From an uncultured Lachnospiraceae bacterium (lineage in GTDB: Bacteria > Bacillota > Clostridia > Lachnospirales > Lachnospiraceae): a DNA stretch of 35,739 nt. A program made the position numbers and the translations under genes. Location: assembly GCA_910587305.1 (NCBI GenBank), contig CAJUKV010000035.1:1-35739 (forward strand). The letters run 5' to 3'. Below the pieces are notes generated by a model. It made no database searches. It worked only from the letters and a program-made list of their open reading frames with translations, and had not been told where the DNA came from. The first letter of the stretch is position 1, and each line of letters starts with the position of its first letter. Below, one piece after another: positions 6,639-15,902 of the stretch.

Positions 6639-8033
6639 ATGAAAAAACACATTCCCAAAATAATAGCTTTCTTACTTCTCATTTTCCTTGCTTTTGTCAT
6701 AACGCCCGCGGGACGGGGTATGATATTGCATATTGTAGAGTTGCCTTTCTCTCTCAGGTCTCCGGGCGCTCAAAAGAAAAGCTCCCTCCAAACAAGCGCG
6801 GAGGAAACGCAGGCCGTACAGGAGCTGACCGAACAGATCAAGCAAAAAAATAAGGAGCAGGAACAGGAATTTCCTCTGATTCAGGTGATAGACGATGGAG
6901 CCGAACTGCCTGCCAATCAGGGATATACCGGGCTGGTCTGCAATATAAAGGACACGTCTTCGGAGGTTCGGCTTATTCGCCAATTGGACGGAAGTTTTAG
7001 GGAAGAGGAAGTATTTACCGCCCGATTAAACAATGTGCTGTTTTCCGTGCCCGAGGGCGGAACCAGGGATTTTGGCGTACCTATTTTTTCCACGGAAAAT
7101 TATTCCGATGAGGAGAAAACGGCACGAAAGCAATGGCATGATGTTGTAGGGGGAGACAGCTCTGATTTTAACCAGGGAATAGATGTGGCCCGTCAAATGA
7201 TTATGGACGGATATTTTCAAAAGCCTTTGGAAAAATTTTTGATGCACTATCCTGAATTAAATCCTGCTAAGCGGGAATATGTTCTGCGCCTTATGGGCGG
7301 CGGGCGAACCGACAGAGCTTCCGACAATACCAGCTGGTGGGATCTGGATTACCGGCTGGAAACCACTGCGGAAAACGGAGAGCTCATCCCCATGGCTTAC
7401 ATAGACGTCACCAGGGTATTTCTTGCTCAGGGAAGCCCTGTCACCTATGATGATACTCACTATCGAATCTGGTCTGCCGAAAGCGCTTACTGGCACCTGC
7501 TTGAAGACCCTTCCCAGGATCTGGGCAAAACCTGGGTAAGCCAGCTGCCCGATGAAGATTTCTCCACGGAGGAAAAAATCCTTTCTTATGTGGAAAAAAA
7601 GGGAGGGAATTTCGAATACCTTCTGCCTCCCGGCGCAGACAAAGACGTGGACTTTACTTTTCACAAAGAAGAAAGTATCTGGTACGATTACCTGGTATGG
7701 TCCGGGGCCACCGATACTTATGATATCACTTTGGCCATTCCTCTTATGGAGGAGGGCGCCGGCGGATGGTATCTGGCTTCCCGCATCAAGAAGCAGGCGG
7801 CCAATAAGGAAATCTGCCGCCACACCCTATCTACCATGATGCAGACCTTCCATGCCGCCCCTTACGTTCATGTGGTAAAGGAAGGGGAAAGTCTTTGGAG
7901 CATTTATGATAAATATATAACGGAAGCGCCTTACCTATATCCCTTTACCTATTTTATCGATTATAACTTTCAGAATAATCCCAATCTGATTTATCCGGGC
8001 CAGATTGTGAGATTTCCCTGGTCAACCTCTTAA
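6639..8033 (+). CDS. Membrane-anchored LysM-domain protein
   Basis: 464 residues from the ATG at 6639, preceded by AAGGACGGTGA; a GTG at 6627 in the same frame is the alternative. The N-terminus is basic with one hydrophobic segment (about residues 7-28, KIIAFLLLIFLAFVITPAG), giving an anchored extracytoplasmic protein. A short Gln/Glu/Lys-rich spacer follows, then a roughly 300-residue domain I do not recognise, rich in Trp/Tyr/Asp. The C-terminal 53 residues are a LysM domain (VHVVKEGESLWSIYDKY ... NPNLIYPGQIVRFPW), which binds peptidoglycan N-acetylglucosamine. It faces away from the polysaccharide operon and has its own promoter. A cell-wall-linked role is likely; enzymatic activity is not evident. 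Confidence 0.85.
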   Translation: MKKHIPKIIAFLLLIFLAFVITPAGRGMILHIVELPFSLRSPGAQKKSSLQTSAEETQAVQELTEQIKQKNKEQEQEFPLIQVIDDGAELPANQGYTGLVCNIKDTSSEVRLIRQLDGSFREEEVFTARLNNVLFSVPEGGTRDFGVPIFSTENYSDEEKTARKQWHDVVGGDSSDFNQGIDVARQMIMDGYFQKPLEKFLMHYPELNPAKREYVLRLMGGGRTDRASDNTSWWDLDYRLETTAENGELIPMAYIDVTRVFLAQGSPVTYDDTHYRIWSAESAYWHLLEDPSQDLGKTWVSQLPDEDFSTEEKILSYVEKKGGNFEYLLPPGADKDVDFTFHKEESIWYDYLVWSGATDTYDITLAIPLMEEGAGGWYLASRIKKQAANKEICRHTLSTMMQTFHAAPYVHVVKEGESLWSIYDKYITEAPYLYPFTYFIDYNFQNNPNLIYPGQIVRFPWSTS

Positions 8034-8237
8034 AGAAGCAGGGCCGCCTTAAGCTTTCCGGCAGTCTTCTTTTGGTAATCCCAGCGCATGAAAACAGGGA
8101 GCTGTTGCAAAATAGCAGATTCAAACAATATATGGCTTCCATCCCCCAAAGAGTTGGATACCCACTGCAGAACTGCTATCTTTTGCAACATCTCCCTGTC
8201 AAATCTTCCTATTTTAAAGCGAAAAAATCTAAGTGGA
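8034..8237. repeat. Intergenic region with a 104-bp MITE-like inverted-repeat element
   Basis: Inverted arms at 8095-8118 (CAGGGAGCTGTTGCAAAA then TAGCAG) and 8173-8198 match almost fully when one is reverse-complemented, around a 54-bp centre. The GCTGTTGCAAAA core is typical of insertion-sequence ends, and the same GCTGTTGCAAAATG motif occurs at 15824-15838. The element carries no gene. It lies between the convergent LysM and cohesin-like genes. Confidence 0.55.
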
Positions 8238-9572
8238 TTACGAAGGCCGTCTATTAGAAGGCCGTCTTCTTCCCCCTCTTGAAGGGTTTCTCAGGGGTTC
8301 CCTTGAAGGCTTTCCCGAGAGTTCTCTCGAAGGTTTTCTCACAGTTTTTTTATTCCCTTTGCGTTTTTTCCTTTTCTTTTTCCGCCTTTCCGCAGCAGGC
8401 GCTCCCTGGCCTTTCTTTATCAGAAGCACTGCCACCGTTCCGGCTGCGGTTACTCCTGCCGCTATGGCCGCGATGAATGAAATAATCCGAATGATCCGGC
8501 TGCGCGCCTCTTTCTTTCTATCTTCTACGGCGCCGCCCTTTTCCTGATCCAGCAAAATCTCTCCCGAATCATTTTCCTGTGAAGTATCTTTTCCAAAAAT
8601 TCCGCCTGCTTTTTCGCTGAGACTTCCTTCCTCTCTTCCGGCTAAAAGCCCGTCCGGCATCTCCTCGCCTGCCGCTTCGCCTTTTTCTTTGGACACAAGA
8701 ATGCCGGAAGGCCCGTTCTTTGGTGAAATCACGGACACTTTTCCCCTCGTTCCGGGAAGCGCCACACTGCCCGTTCCCGCTGGATTTTTACCAGCGATTG
8801 AAGCCGCCGTCCCTGTGGTTAGATTGACAGGCTGCGTCTCTTTTCCTTCCCGCTTTACAACAGTGGTTGTGATTGGCTGTGCCCCGGCGGGGTCGTTTGT
8901 AAAACGGGTGGTCTCATCATACAGACCTTCATCCCGGCCACCCCCATGAGAATTTCCGTCATTTCCATTTGACCCTGTCCCTGTATTGGTGTGATTCCCG
9001 TTGTCCGTGCTGTCCGGATTTTCGGTATCCGGCTCCGGTAAAGGCGGGGTAAGGCTTCCGTTGCCAATCTGTATGGTTACGCTTTCAACCCCATTCTCCA
9101 CCACAGGACTTTTATTTCCGTAGGCGCTGTTGGCCGTATGAAAAGAATTTTGGCAATAGCCAATATCCGCCGATAAGCTTTGCTGTGGATTAACCGGCTG
9201 TACCTGCACATTTCCAAGGCTTAATTTTTCATCAAGAAACAGGCTTTCGCTTTTGCCGGAAGATACATAAATGTCCAACCTGCCGGTATCCTCATGATAG
9301 ATAAAGCCGTGCTCCGTTTCCGAAAGCGCCGGAGAAAACTGAAAATCCACCTTTACCTGGTTTAAGTCCTCCGTCTTAACCTCTAAGGATACGGATACCG
9401 TAGTAATTTTTTCTTCCGAGGCATTGCTCATCTCTAAGGATACGGACACCTGATTTCCATCCTGGCCAAGGTTCACGGCGTCCTGCCCTGCTGCGCATAC
9501 CTTAAGGGGAACTGACAGGCCAAGTATCGCCATTCCCAGATATAATTTATTTTGCATCCATTTCACTTTCAT
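8238..9572 (-). CDS. Surface protein with signal peptide, cohesin-like beta domain and C-terminal membrane anchor
   Basis: 444 residues from the ATG at 9570-9572. This start puts a clear signal peptide at the N-terminus (MKVKWMQNKLYLGMAILGLS, cleavage after VCAA). The frame is open to 9623 and an ATG at 9605 is possible. Residues about 35-150 form a beta-rich domain with alternating hydrophobics (QVSVSLEMSN, ITTVSVSLEV, QVKVDFQFSPAL, GRLDIYVSSG, LSLGNVQVQP) that resembles type I cohesins; this is a weak fold-level impression. A Pro/Asn/Gly/Thr-rich linker and a Gly/Ser/Glu-rich stalk follow. One membrane helix lies at about 362-385, then a 59-residue tail with RKKKRKKRK and repeated KPSRE-type units. 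It lies 184 bp downstream of the dockerin-bearing M60 gene on the same strand. It may anchor that enzyme to the cell, which is inference. Confidence 0.75.
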   Translation of the reverse strand: MKVKWMQNKLYLGMAILGLSVPLKVCAAGQDAVNLGQDGNQVSVSLEMSNASEEKITTVSVSLEVKTEDLNQVKVDFQFSPALSETEHGFIYHEDTGRLDIYVSSGKSESLFLDEKLSLGNVQVQPVNPQQSLSADIGYCQNSFHTANSAYGNKSPVVENGVESVTIQIGNGSLTPPLPEPDTENPDSTDNGNHTNTGTGSNGNDGNSHGGGRDEGLYDETTRFTNDPAGAQPITTTVVKREGKETQPVNLTTGTAASIAGKNPAGTGSVALPGTRGKVSVISPKNGPSGILVSKEKGEAAGEEMPDGLLAGREEGSLSEKAGGIFGKDTSQENDSGEILLDQEKGGAVEDRKKEARSRIIRIISFIAAIAAGVTAAGTVAVLLIKKGQGAPAAERRKKKRKKRKGNKKTVRKPSRELSGKPSREPLRNPSRGGRRRPSNRRPS

Positions 9573-9689
9573 ATCCCCCGTATATTTTACATGGTAATCC
9601 TCCATGCTTCCAATCGCCTGCAAATTTGGGCGTCAGGCACAAATTTGTCCTAAGAAAATTTATTTTTAACTGAATCCACGTAAGATAAA

Positions 9690-9745
9690 TGGTAACATTT
9701 CTGTCCGGGGCTTTGTCTTTATAGAAAGCCTCCGAACAGAAATTT
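9690..9745. repeat. Long stem-loop between the M60 and cohesin-like genes
   Basis: ATTTCTGTCCGGGGCTTT (about 9697-9714) pairs with AAAGCCTCCGAACAGAAAT (9724-9742) around a 9-nt loop. No U run follows in the minus direction, so it is not a standard intrinsic terminator. It may set mRNA stability or ratio between the two genes. Confidence 0.5.
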
Positions 9746-9756
9746 TCAAACAAGCT

Positions 9757-12700
9757 TTATTGCAACGGGGTGCTTGTTACTGCTTTTGTGTTACTGTCTT
9801 TGGCGCCGTCTTCTTTTGTACCGCTTTGAAGGGTGATATTTTCCAGCGTATTTGGTATCCGAAGAGGAAGGGTATCGCTCACAAGCCTTTGCCCTTCATT
9901 GGTCAGCGCCTGGTCTACCCTGTAAAGCTGCGCGCGCACGATTTTTCCTTTCAAATCCTCCGGTATGAAGTCAGGCTCAATCCAGTAAATCCAAATCCCG
10001 TCGCTGACTTCGCCCAGCATTCCGTTCTCAGGCACATCCGCCAGGATAATCTGCTCGGATTTCAGCACATTATTTTCATCCACGCCGCCTACCACATTTC
10101 CATCTTCATCATAGAGAACCACTACATTGTAGGCCGGATTTCCTTTGTAGCTTCCGGTAAAAATCATAGAGCCCTTCGGAATTTTCTTACCCGCCGCATA
10201 GGTGTAATCCGCACTTAAAATTCCTACCGCCCCCTGGGTACTGTCTTCCTTTACCCCAAAGGAAATGCTGTCGCCCGAAGGCCCAAGCAAGTCTACCTCC
10301 GCAAGGGACATTTTCATCTGTCCCGGCGCTCTGAGCCTTACGTAAGCGGCGTCGTAGGTGCATACCCATGGATCTTTATCCGCGTTTTCAAAATAGGCTA
10401 CCTGGCTTCCGCTCTTATCTTCAAAGCTTCCCGTCTTTACGGTCGTCCAGCTGCTGCCGTCCAGGCTTACCTCAACGGTATAATTGCCTATGGGCGCGCC
10501 GGACTTCGAAGTGATTTTCAGTCCGCACACTTCCAGAATCCGCTTCATTTCAATTACGATTTCCGCATCGGCGCCTGTGGTCTGTCCTTCGTAGTCTTTG
10601 CCGTACTCGTTGTCAATGACCCTGTAAATATCCGAAACTGTCTCCGGTTCGCAAGGATCATCCTCTACCGCCTCGTCGGCTTTATCCGCATTTGAAAGCA
10701 TATTGGTGGTCACATCCCACATGGATTTATCCTGACTGCCGTCATGGGATATTCTCACGTCTCCGATTTTCCGCGCCTCTGACCGGTAACCAAATTTATC
10801 CACTGCAGTAACTTCATAAGTCAATACCCTGTTGTTAATGGTCGCCACATGATCCACATAAGTATTTTCCGTGGCAAATCCGACCACCTGACGAACCGGC
10901 ATACCGTTTTCGTAGGAGTATCTGGCGATTTCGTAGCCTAAAATCACTTCCTGATTCGCTGTTGTTTCGATGGAAACGGTTACCTCGTTGGGCACATTTT
11001 TGCTGACCGTCGCCTTGCTGTCGGAACTTACGACATCCCTTCCCTTTATGGTCGCGCCGGTTCCGTTTTCTATTTCATATACTCTTGCATCGTCCGTCAG
11101 ATAATAGATTGCCCTCTCCTCTTTATCAAACTGTCCCGCATAGCGGAATGTTTCTTCGTCGGGAATAAGACCCCACCGCATGAAAAATTCCGTCAAATCC
11201 TTTTCCGCCGCGGCGCAGGCAAGGCGCATAATATTCTGGTTCTTGTCGCCGTCAAGCTTCAAGTTCCCTTTCGCCCGGGAGGTATCCCTGCTGTAGGAAT
11301 CCACTCTTGCGTAGAACAGATTCGCCTGCTGATCCGCATAACTGTTATAGGTCTGATAGTTGTAGCCTCTGTCATAGGCAAGGTGAAGCTGCCAGTACAT
11401 AGCAAGGTGGGTAAACACATTGGAGGGGATTCCCACCGTATTGGAGGTCACCTTTTTATAAACATTGTCATAAGTAAAACGCACGGTGTCGTTGCTGTCC
11501 CTTGATTTGGTCAGCTGGGCAAAGTAATTGTTGGTTACCTCCGCTATGGCATAACTGCCCTGGTTAATGTTATGCCCTATTTCATGGCTGATTCCCCACC
11601 CAAAATAGTTTCCGCTCAGATACTTGCCATCTGCATCGGTCCGAACCGGCACCGCGCCGGCTAATCCGGGTACGGAGCCCCATTCAATTCCGATGTGGTT
11701 TCCGGCCGCATACATAAAAGCTCCGGCAAACATTCTCATATAACGAATGTTTAAATGCTGGACCGGCAGTCGATCCGAAGCCGGCGCACCGGCCTCATTG
11801 CTGAGCCCTTTATGCTGGTAAAACAGTTCCATCATCTTTTCCATAGCCGTAAGGGACTGATCCAGCTTATCGACCCGCTCCGAAACCGTGCCCTTTCCAA
11901 GCCCTGACAGGATCTGTTTTGCGGATACGGACAGCATCATCTGATCCAGCATAATATCCGTAGCGCCTAAAATACAGTTGGTTTCCTCATAGCTGCGGTT
12001 TACTTTATTGTTCTCCCCAGCCATTTGGTGGATATTTTTATGGTTTTCCTCCAAAGCCGCCACGTGGGCGTCTAATTCTTCCACATAGGCCGTGATGCGT
12101 TCTTTTCTTATGGCGGAATCGGTAATGCCGTACAGGTTCAGCACAGGCTCCTTTGCACCGCCGCTTACCCGCACCGCGTACCTGTCGTTTTCATTGTTTC
12201 CCGTATACTGAACGTAAAGAGCGCCGCCACCTTCGCAGGCAAGGCTCTGTATTGAGGGGATGGTAATTTCATTGCGCCCCACTTTAAGCGTCGCCACCTC
12301 TTTGGCAAAGGAACCCGACTCCGCATGGTATTGGGTGGCAATTAGCTTAAGGGCCGAATTGGAACCGGTCTTTAGCTGGTTATGTCCCACATATACCACG
12401 ATCTGCTCTCCTTCATAGGCGGTAACGCCAAGAGGCTGCCATGCGTTCAGCCCGCCAAATCCCAGATGTCCGTCTTTGGATGCGGTGATTGTAGGACTTA
12501 TTTCCACCACATCCTGAAAACCTGAAGATAAAAGTCCTTTAGCATTATCCAGCTCTCTTTGCAGCATATCTCTCTCCGGATGGTATTCCCCGCTCTTTGC
12601 ATCCTTCGTATCCAGACGTTTTTGCAGTTCGTTTATGGTTTCTTCCGTCACGTCCGACTTAAGTGTTGTATGTAAATCGTCCGCGTAAAGAGCAAGAATG

Positions 12701-15447
12701 TCATTTTCCAGACTGTCGTAATAGTAAAAATTTACTTCGGAAATCACAATGTTATACAGGTTATTTCCTCTTGTAAAGCCCAGCCTTATCTTATTTGCCC
12801 TGATAGGCTGCGCCAATTTGATCATATAGTATTTCCGCCCGTTTTCATCTGTCTTTTGCAGCAAAGATACATTTTGGGCCGTGACTCCTTCATTCTGGTG
12901 TTCTTCGTCATAATAGTAAACATATGCGCCGCTGTACCATCCGATGTCCTCAGCCTCCGCAAAGGCAATGTAGCTCATCTCATAATAATCATCCAGTGTA
13001 AAAAGTAATCCTTTGGAAGCGGAAGGGTACTGCGCCCCATCGTCCCAGTCAAGTATTTGATAATAAGAAGCTGCGTCCTTATCCACAGTGCCAAGGGCGC
13101 TGTTTTTATCCGTATCTAAAGAGCTGTTCTCCATCGACCCTCTGCCATGGGTGACGTTTGTAATATGGGCGCTCACCTTTCCCTTTCCATTGGACTCGTT
13201 AATCAGCTTATAATTCGGCATCTGCGCCGGTTTAATGGTGATTGTACGGGCCTCGGAATGGATAGACGGGTTGCTTTCCCCCAGCTCGTTTACACCGGTC
13301 ACATAAATTTCGTATAAAGTTTCGTCCTTGAGATCATGGAGCACATGGCGGTTTTGATCTATGCCGGTAATCCGGGTGTAAGAGCTCTCGCCCTCCGCCT
13401 TGTAATAAACATTGTAAGTATCCGTGTCCTCCATGTTTTTCCACGTGAGGCTGATACGGCGGTATCCGCCTGTGGCTTTTAAATTATCCGGCGCATCCGG
13501 CCGACTCGTAATAACCGGACTTACATTCTCGGAAGCGCAATAGCCGCTGCTCCATGTACCGTTTACCGACTGAACGCTTACCTCATAGGCTTCGCCATTT
13601 TTCAGCTTACTGCCGTTAAAGGACTTTACCTCTAACTGATTGGAAGCTACGCGTACCACCTGCTCCTGTCCCTGATAGCTGATCTTCACCTCGTAACCGG
13701 TTATATTAACCTGTCCATTCCAGGTTAATCGGAAGGATTTATTCCCAGGCGTCCCGTTAAATCCTGTGGGCACATTCATTTCCGGTTCAGGAATTCTGTT
13801 TTCCGTGTCATTTAAAAATTCCACCTTAGATATCTTTGCCAGATTTAAATTCTCACCGGACTTTATCCCGGTAATTTTAAACGTCACTTTCTTTATGGCA
13901 ATTTTTCCGCCTAAATCAATGGTCAGTACGCCGTTTTTCCCTTCTGTTCCCGCATATAGGGCAAATCCTTCTGCCCCCTTGGCACGCACTGCTTCGCCAT
14001 TTACGATATGAAAATATATCTCGTCTTTGCCTTCCTCCCCATCTTTTGGCAGCACAGTCACCAGTCCGCTCTCAACAGGCGTTTCCTTCATATCAAAAGT
14101 GATTTCCGCCGCCTCCTGAGATGACTGACTGTCGCTTTCCAGGTTAAAGCCTATCTCAACCGGTGCGTCCTTAGAAATCGGGCCGTCCGATCCCTGGCAC
14201 TTTAGTGTCACCCCTTCGCCGTTATTCTTTAAAAGATTCTCCGGCTTTCCTTCCACCACCTGGGTATTATTTTCAATATTTACCTGAACGGCATTAGAAG
14301 AAAGTCTGCCGTACAGGGTCGCAGTGGTATTGGCATTTCCGTCAATTTTTTCCTTGCTGTTTGCATAGTACTGCAAATCCACAAGATCCGTCTGACCGTC
14401 CTTGTTTAAATCCGTAGGGTTTTCATTTGCGTTTCCCACAAACGCACCGTTCGTTCCCCGGCTTACGGCCTCCATAATGGCGTCCTTATCCCCGTCGTCA
14501 ATCTTGCCGTCCCTGTTCACGTCTCCAATCAGCATAGCGCCGGGATGGGGCGCGCCCTGCTCATATTTCACTCCATCTAATTCTACAAAGCCGGTATAAA
14601 CTTCCGCAACCTTTGTATCCCTTTCCACCGTAATGTCCTGTTCATAGGGAAGGAAGCCAAAGCCGGAGCTGCCGGTATCTTTCTCCGTTATTCTTAAACG
14701 ATAGGTTCCCGCCGGCAGTCCTTCAAACAAAACCGGATGCTTGTCCGAATTATTTTTCAGATATACCTCTTCGCTGCCCGCATTTTCCAGTGATACATTT
14801 AATGTGATCGTGCTGTTATCGTGGATAGGAAGGGCGTTCATCAAAATCACTTCCACGCCGCCCGTATCGCCGGATGACGCCTGTCGGTTATTCCAGCTTC
14901 TGTTATTCATAAGCACAGGAGAAGCGGAAGGGGTTGCCGAGGCCGTAGGGGAAACGGAAGGCGTCGCTGTGGGCGTTCCTGAGGGAGAACCGGATACGGC
15001 AGCAGATGCCTCCGGCGTTCCCTCAGGCGATGTTGACGGCAATTCGCCGGGCGCCTCCGTAGGAATCTGTGACGGTTTCTCCGTCGGTTCCGTTGAGGGC
15101 GTCTCTTTTGGCGTTTCGGATGCCTCGGGCGTCTTTTCCGGTTTTTCTGACGCCTCCGCCGTTTTCTCCGGTTTTTCTGACACTTCCGCCGTTTTCTCCG
15201 GTGAAGCAGGCGCAGGCGTTTCCGTAGAAGGCGATACCTGTTCCTTCTTTTGTGCCTCATCCATATTTCCCGGTTGATTCGGATTTCCTCCATCGCTCGT
15301 CGGACTGTTTACATCCGAACTCCCCGGAGTCGATGAAGACAAACCCACCGTGCCCTGCCCGGGTGTGTTTATTTCTCCCGCATGAACCGGAAGAACCCAT
15401 GCCGCAATCAGACAAATTGTCATCATCCATGCCATCATTCGTTTCAT
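9757..15447 (-). CDS. Secreted M60-family (enhancin/mucinase-like) metallopeptidase with dockerin, FN3 and carbohydrate-binding modules
   Basis: 1896 residues from the ATG at 15445-15447 (AAGGAG 9 bp upstream); an ATG two codons earlier is too close to the ribosome binding site. Order: signal peptide 1-24 (ending LPVHA); Pro/Thr/Glu/Ser linker to about 185 with SEKPEKTAEA-like 10-residue repeats; Cna-B-like beta domain about 195-300; type I dockerin about 304-370 with calcium loops DVNRDGKIDD (309-318) and DLNKDGQTD (346-354); unrecognised beta region to 555; FN3 at about 560-645 and 650-738; F5/8-like domain about 745-910; M60 module about 982-1330 with HEIGH (H1288, E1289, H1292) and third ligand candidate E1303 (AEVTNNY); FN3-like about 1485-1575; F5/8 type C (CBM32-like) about 1580-1720. 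M60 enzymes cleave mucin-type glycoproteins. No sortase or membrane anchor is present, so the dockerin is the likely attachment. Confidence 0.9.
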   Translation of the reverse strand: MKRMMAWMMTICLIAAWVLPVHAGEINTPGQGTVGLSSSTPGSSDVNSPTSDGGNPNQPGNMDEAQKKEQVSPSTETPAPASPEKTAEVSEKPEKTAEASEKPEKTPEASETPKETPSTEPTEKPSQIPTEAPGELPSTSPEGTPEASAAVSGSPSGTPTATPSVSPTASATPSASPVLMNNRSWNNRQASSGDTGGVEVILMNALPIHDNSTITLNVSLENAGSEEVYLKNNSDKHPVLFEGLPAGTYRLRITEKDTGSSGFGFLPYEQDITVERDTKVAEVYTGFVELDGVKYEQGAPHPGAMLIGDVNRDGKIDDGDKDAIMEAVSRGTNGAFVGNANENPTDLNKDGQTDLVDLQYYANSKEKIDGNANTTATLYGRLSSNAVQVNIENNTQVVEGKPENLLKNNGEGVTLKCQGSDGPISKDAPVEIGFNLESDSQSSQEAAEITFDMKETPVESGLVTVLPKDGEEGKDEIYFHIVNGEAVRAKGAEGFALYAGTEGKNGVLTIDLGGKIAIKKVTFKITGIKSGENLNLAKISKVEFLNDTENRIPEPEMNVPTGFNGTPGNKSFRLTWNGQVNITGYEVKISYQGQEQVVRVASNQLEVKSFNGSKLKNGEAYEVSVQSVNGTWSSGYCASENVSPVITSRPDAPDNLKATGGYRRISLTWKNMEDTDTYNVYYKAEGESSYTRITGIDQNRHVLHDLKDETLYEIYVTGVNELGESNPSIHSEARTITIKPAQMPNYKLINESNGKGKVSAHITNVTHGRGSMENSSLDTDKNSALGTVDKDAASYYQILDWDDGAQYPSASKGLLFTLDDYYEMSYIAFAEAEDIGWYSGAYVYYYDEEHQNEGVTAQNVSLLQKTDENGRKYYMIKLAQPIRANKIRLGFTRGNNLYNIVISEVNFYYYDSLENDILALYADDLHTTLKSDVTEETINELQKRLDTKDAKSGEYHPERDMLQRELDNAKGLLSSGFQDVVEISPTITASKDGHLGFGGLNAWQPLGVTAYEGEQIVVYVGHNQLKTGSNSALKLIATQYHAESGSFAKEVATLKVGRNEITIPSIQSLACEGGGALYVQYTGNNENDRYAVRVSGGAKEPVLNLYGITDSAIRKERITAYVEELDAHVAALEENHKNIHQMAGENNKVNRSYEETNCILGATDIMLDQMMLSVSAKQILSGLGKGTVSERVDKLDQSLTAMEKMMELFYQHKGLSNEAGAPASDRLPVQHLNIRYMRMFAGAFMYAAGNHIGIEWGSVPGLAGAVPVRTDADGKYLSGNYFGWGISHEIGHNINQGSYAIAEVTNNYFAQLTKSRDSNDTVRFTYDNVYKKVTSNTVGIPSNVFTHLAMYWQLHLAYDRGYNYQTYNSYADQQANLFYARVDSYSRDTSRAKGNLKLDGDKNQNIMRLACAAAEKDLTEFFMRWGLIPDEETFRYAGQFDKEERAIYYLTDDARVYEIENGTGATIKGRDVVSSDSKATVSKNVPNEVTVSIETTANQEVILGYEIARYSYENGMPVRQVVGFATENTYVDHVATINNRVLTYEVTAVDKFGYRSEARKIGDVRISHDGSQDKSMWDVTTNMLSNADKADEAVEDDPCEPETVSDIYRVIDNEYGKDYEGQTTGADAEIVIEMKRILEVCGLKITSKSGAPIGNYTVEVSLDGSSWTTVKTGSFEDKSGSQVAYFENADKDPWVCTYDAAYVRLRAPGQMKMSLAEVDLLGPSGDSISFGVKEDSTQGAVGILSADYTYAAGKKIPKGSMIFTGSYKGNPAYNVVVLYDEDGNVVGGVDENNVLKSEQIILADVPENGMLGEVSDGIWIYWIEPDFIPEDLKGKIVRAQLYRVDQALTNEGQRLVSDTLPLRIPNTLENITLQSGTKEDGAKDSNTKAVTSTPLQ

Positions 15448-15453
15448 AAACAT

Positions 15454-15902
15454 TTTCTCCTTTTCTCTCCGTTTATCATTTGGCAGCCGTTTAGTTATTA
15501 GCGGTTGTTAAATGATTGACCATATAAGTCATTCATGTATTTTCACCGGCGCACCGCTGCGTTTCTTTCTTCGAAAGTAACGCTCTGCCTTTCGTTTGTT
15601 AACCAATTTGGTCAACCGCCGGATTATTTCCCGGTAAAATTCGTCCTCACATAATGTAAGTTTTATTATATTCATTACTGACTTTTTGTCAATAAGGCGC
15701 AAATGCCTCCAAGGCCCTGCAAACCCACTGTTTACAACAAATATGGCTGCCGCAAAACAAGCGTTATCTACAAGATATAGTTTCATTGTCGCATAGGTAT
15801 GAACTATATCTTGTAGAACGTCTCATTTTGCAACAGCCTCAAAAAAGTCCGACGCCGTCACATCAGCCCAAAAAATTTTTTTCATTTTAAGCGGATAATC
15901 TT
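15454..15902. repeat. Intergenic region with 15-bp perfect inverted repeat and an IS-end-like motif
   Basis: 449 bp with no convincing gene. CTACAAGATATAGTT (15768-15782) is perfectly repeated in inverse at 15802-15816 around a 19-bp loop. Next to it, read on the minus strand, lies GAGGCTGTTGCAAAATGAG (15822-15840), which shares its core with the element at 8095-8198 and looks like an insertion-sequence terminus. The rest may be a decayed mobile element. Confidence 0.45.
15529..15786 (-). CDS. Hypothetical 85-residue protein, doubtful
   Basis: Open frame with no Shine-Dalgarno sequence before its ATG; the start lies inside the left arm of the 15-bp inverted repeat. The C-terminal half is very basic (YFRRKKRSGAPVK). 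No family is recognised. It may be a chance frame in a decayed mobile element. Confidence 0.2.
   Translation of the reverse strand: MKLYLVDNACFAAAIFVVNSGFAGPWRHLRLIDKKSVMNIIKLTLCEDEFYREIIRRLTKLVNKRKAERYFRRKKRSGAPVKIHE

Noticed and set aside
14741..15293. Overlapping frames opposite or alongside the M60 linker, including an Arg-rich 128-codon frame
   Set aside because: Produced by the repetitive Pro/Thr/Glu codons of the linker in other frames.
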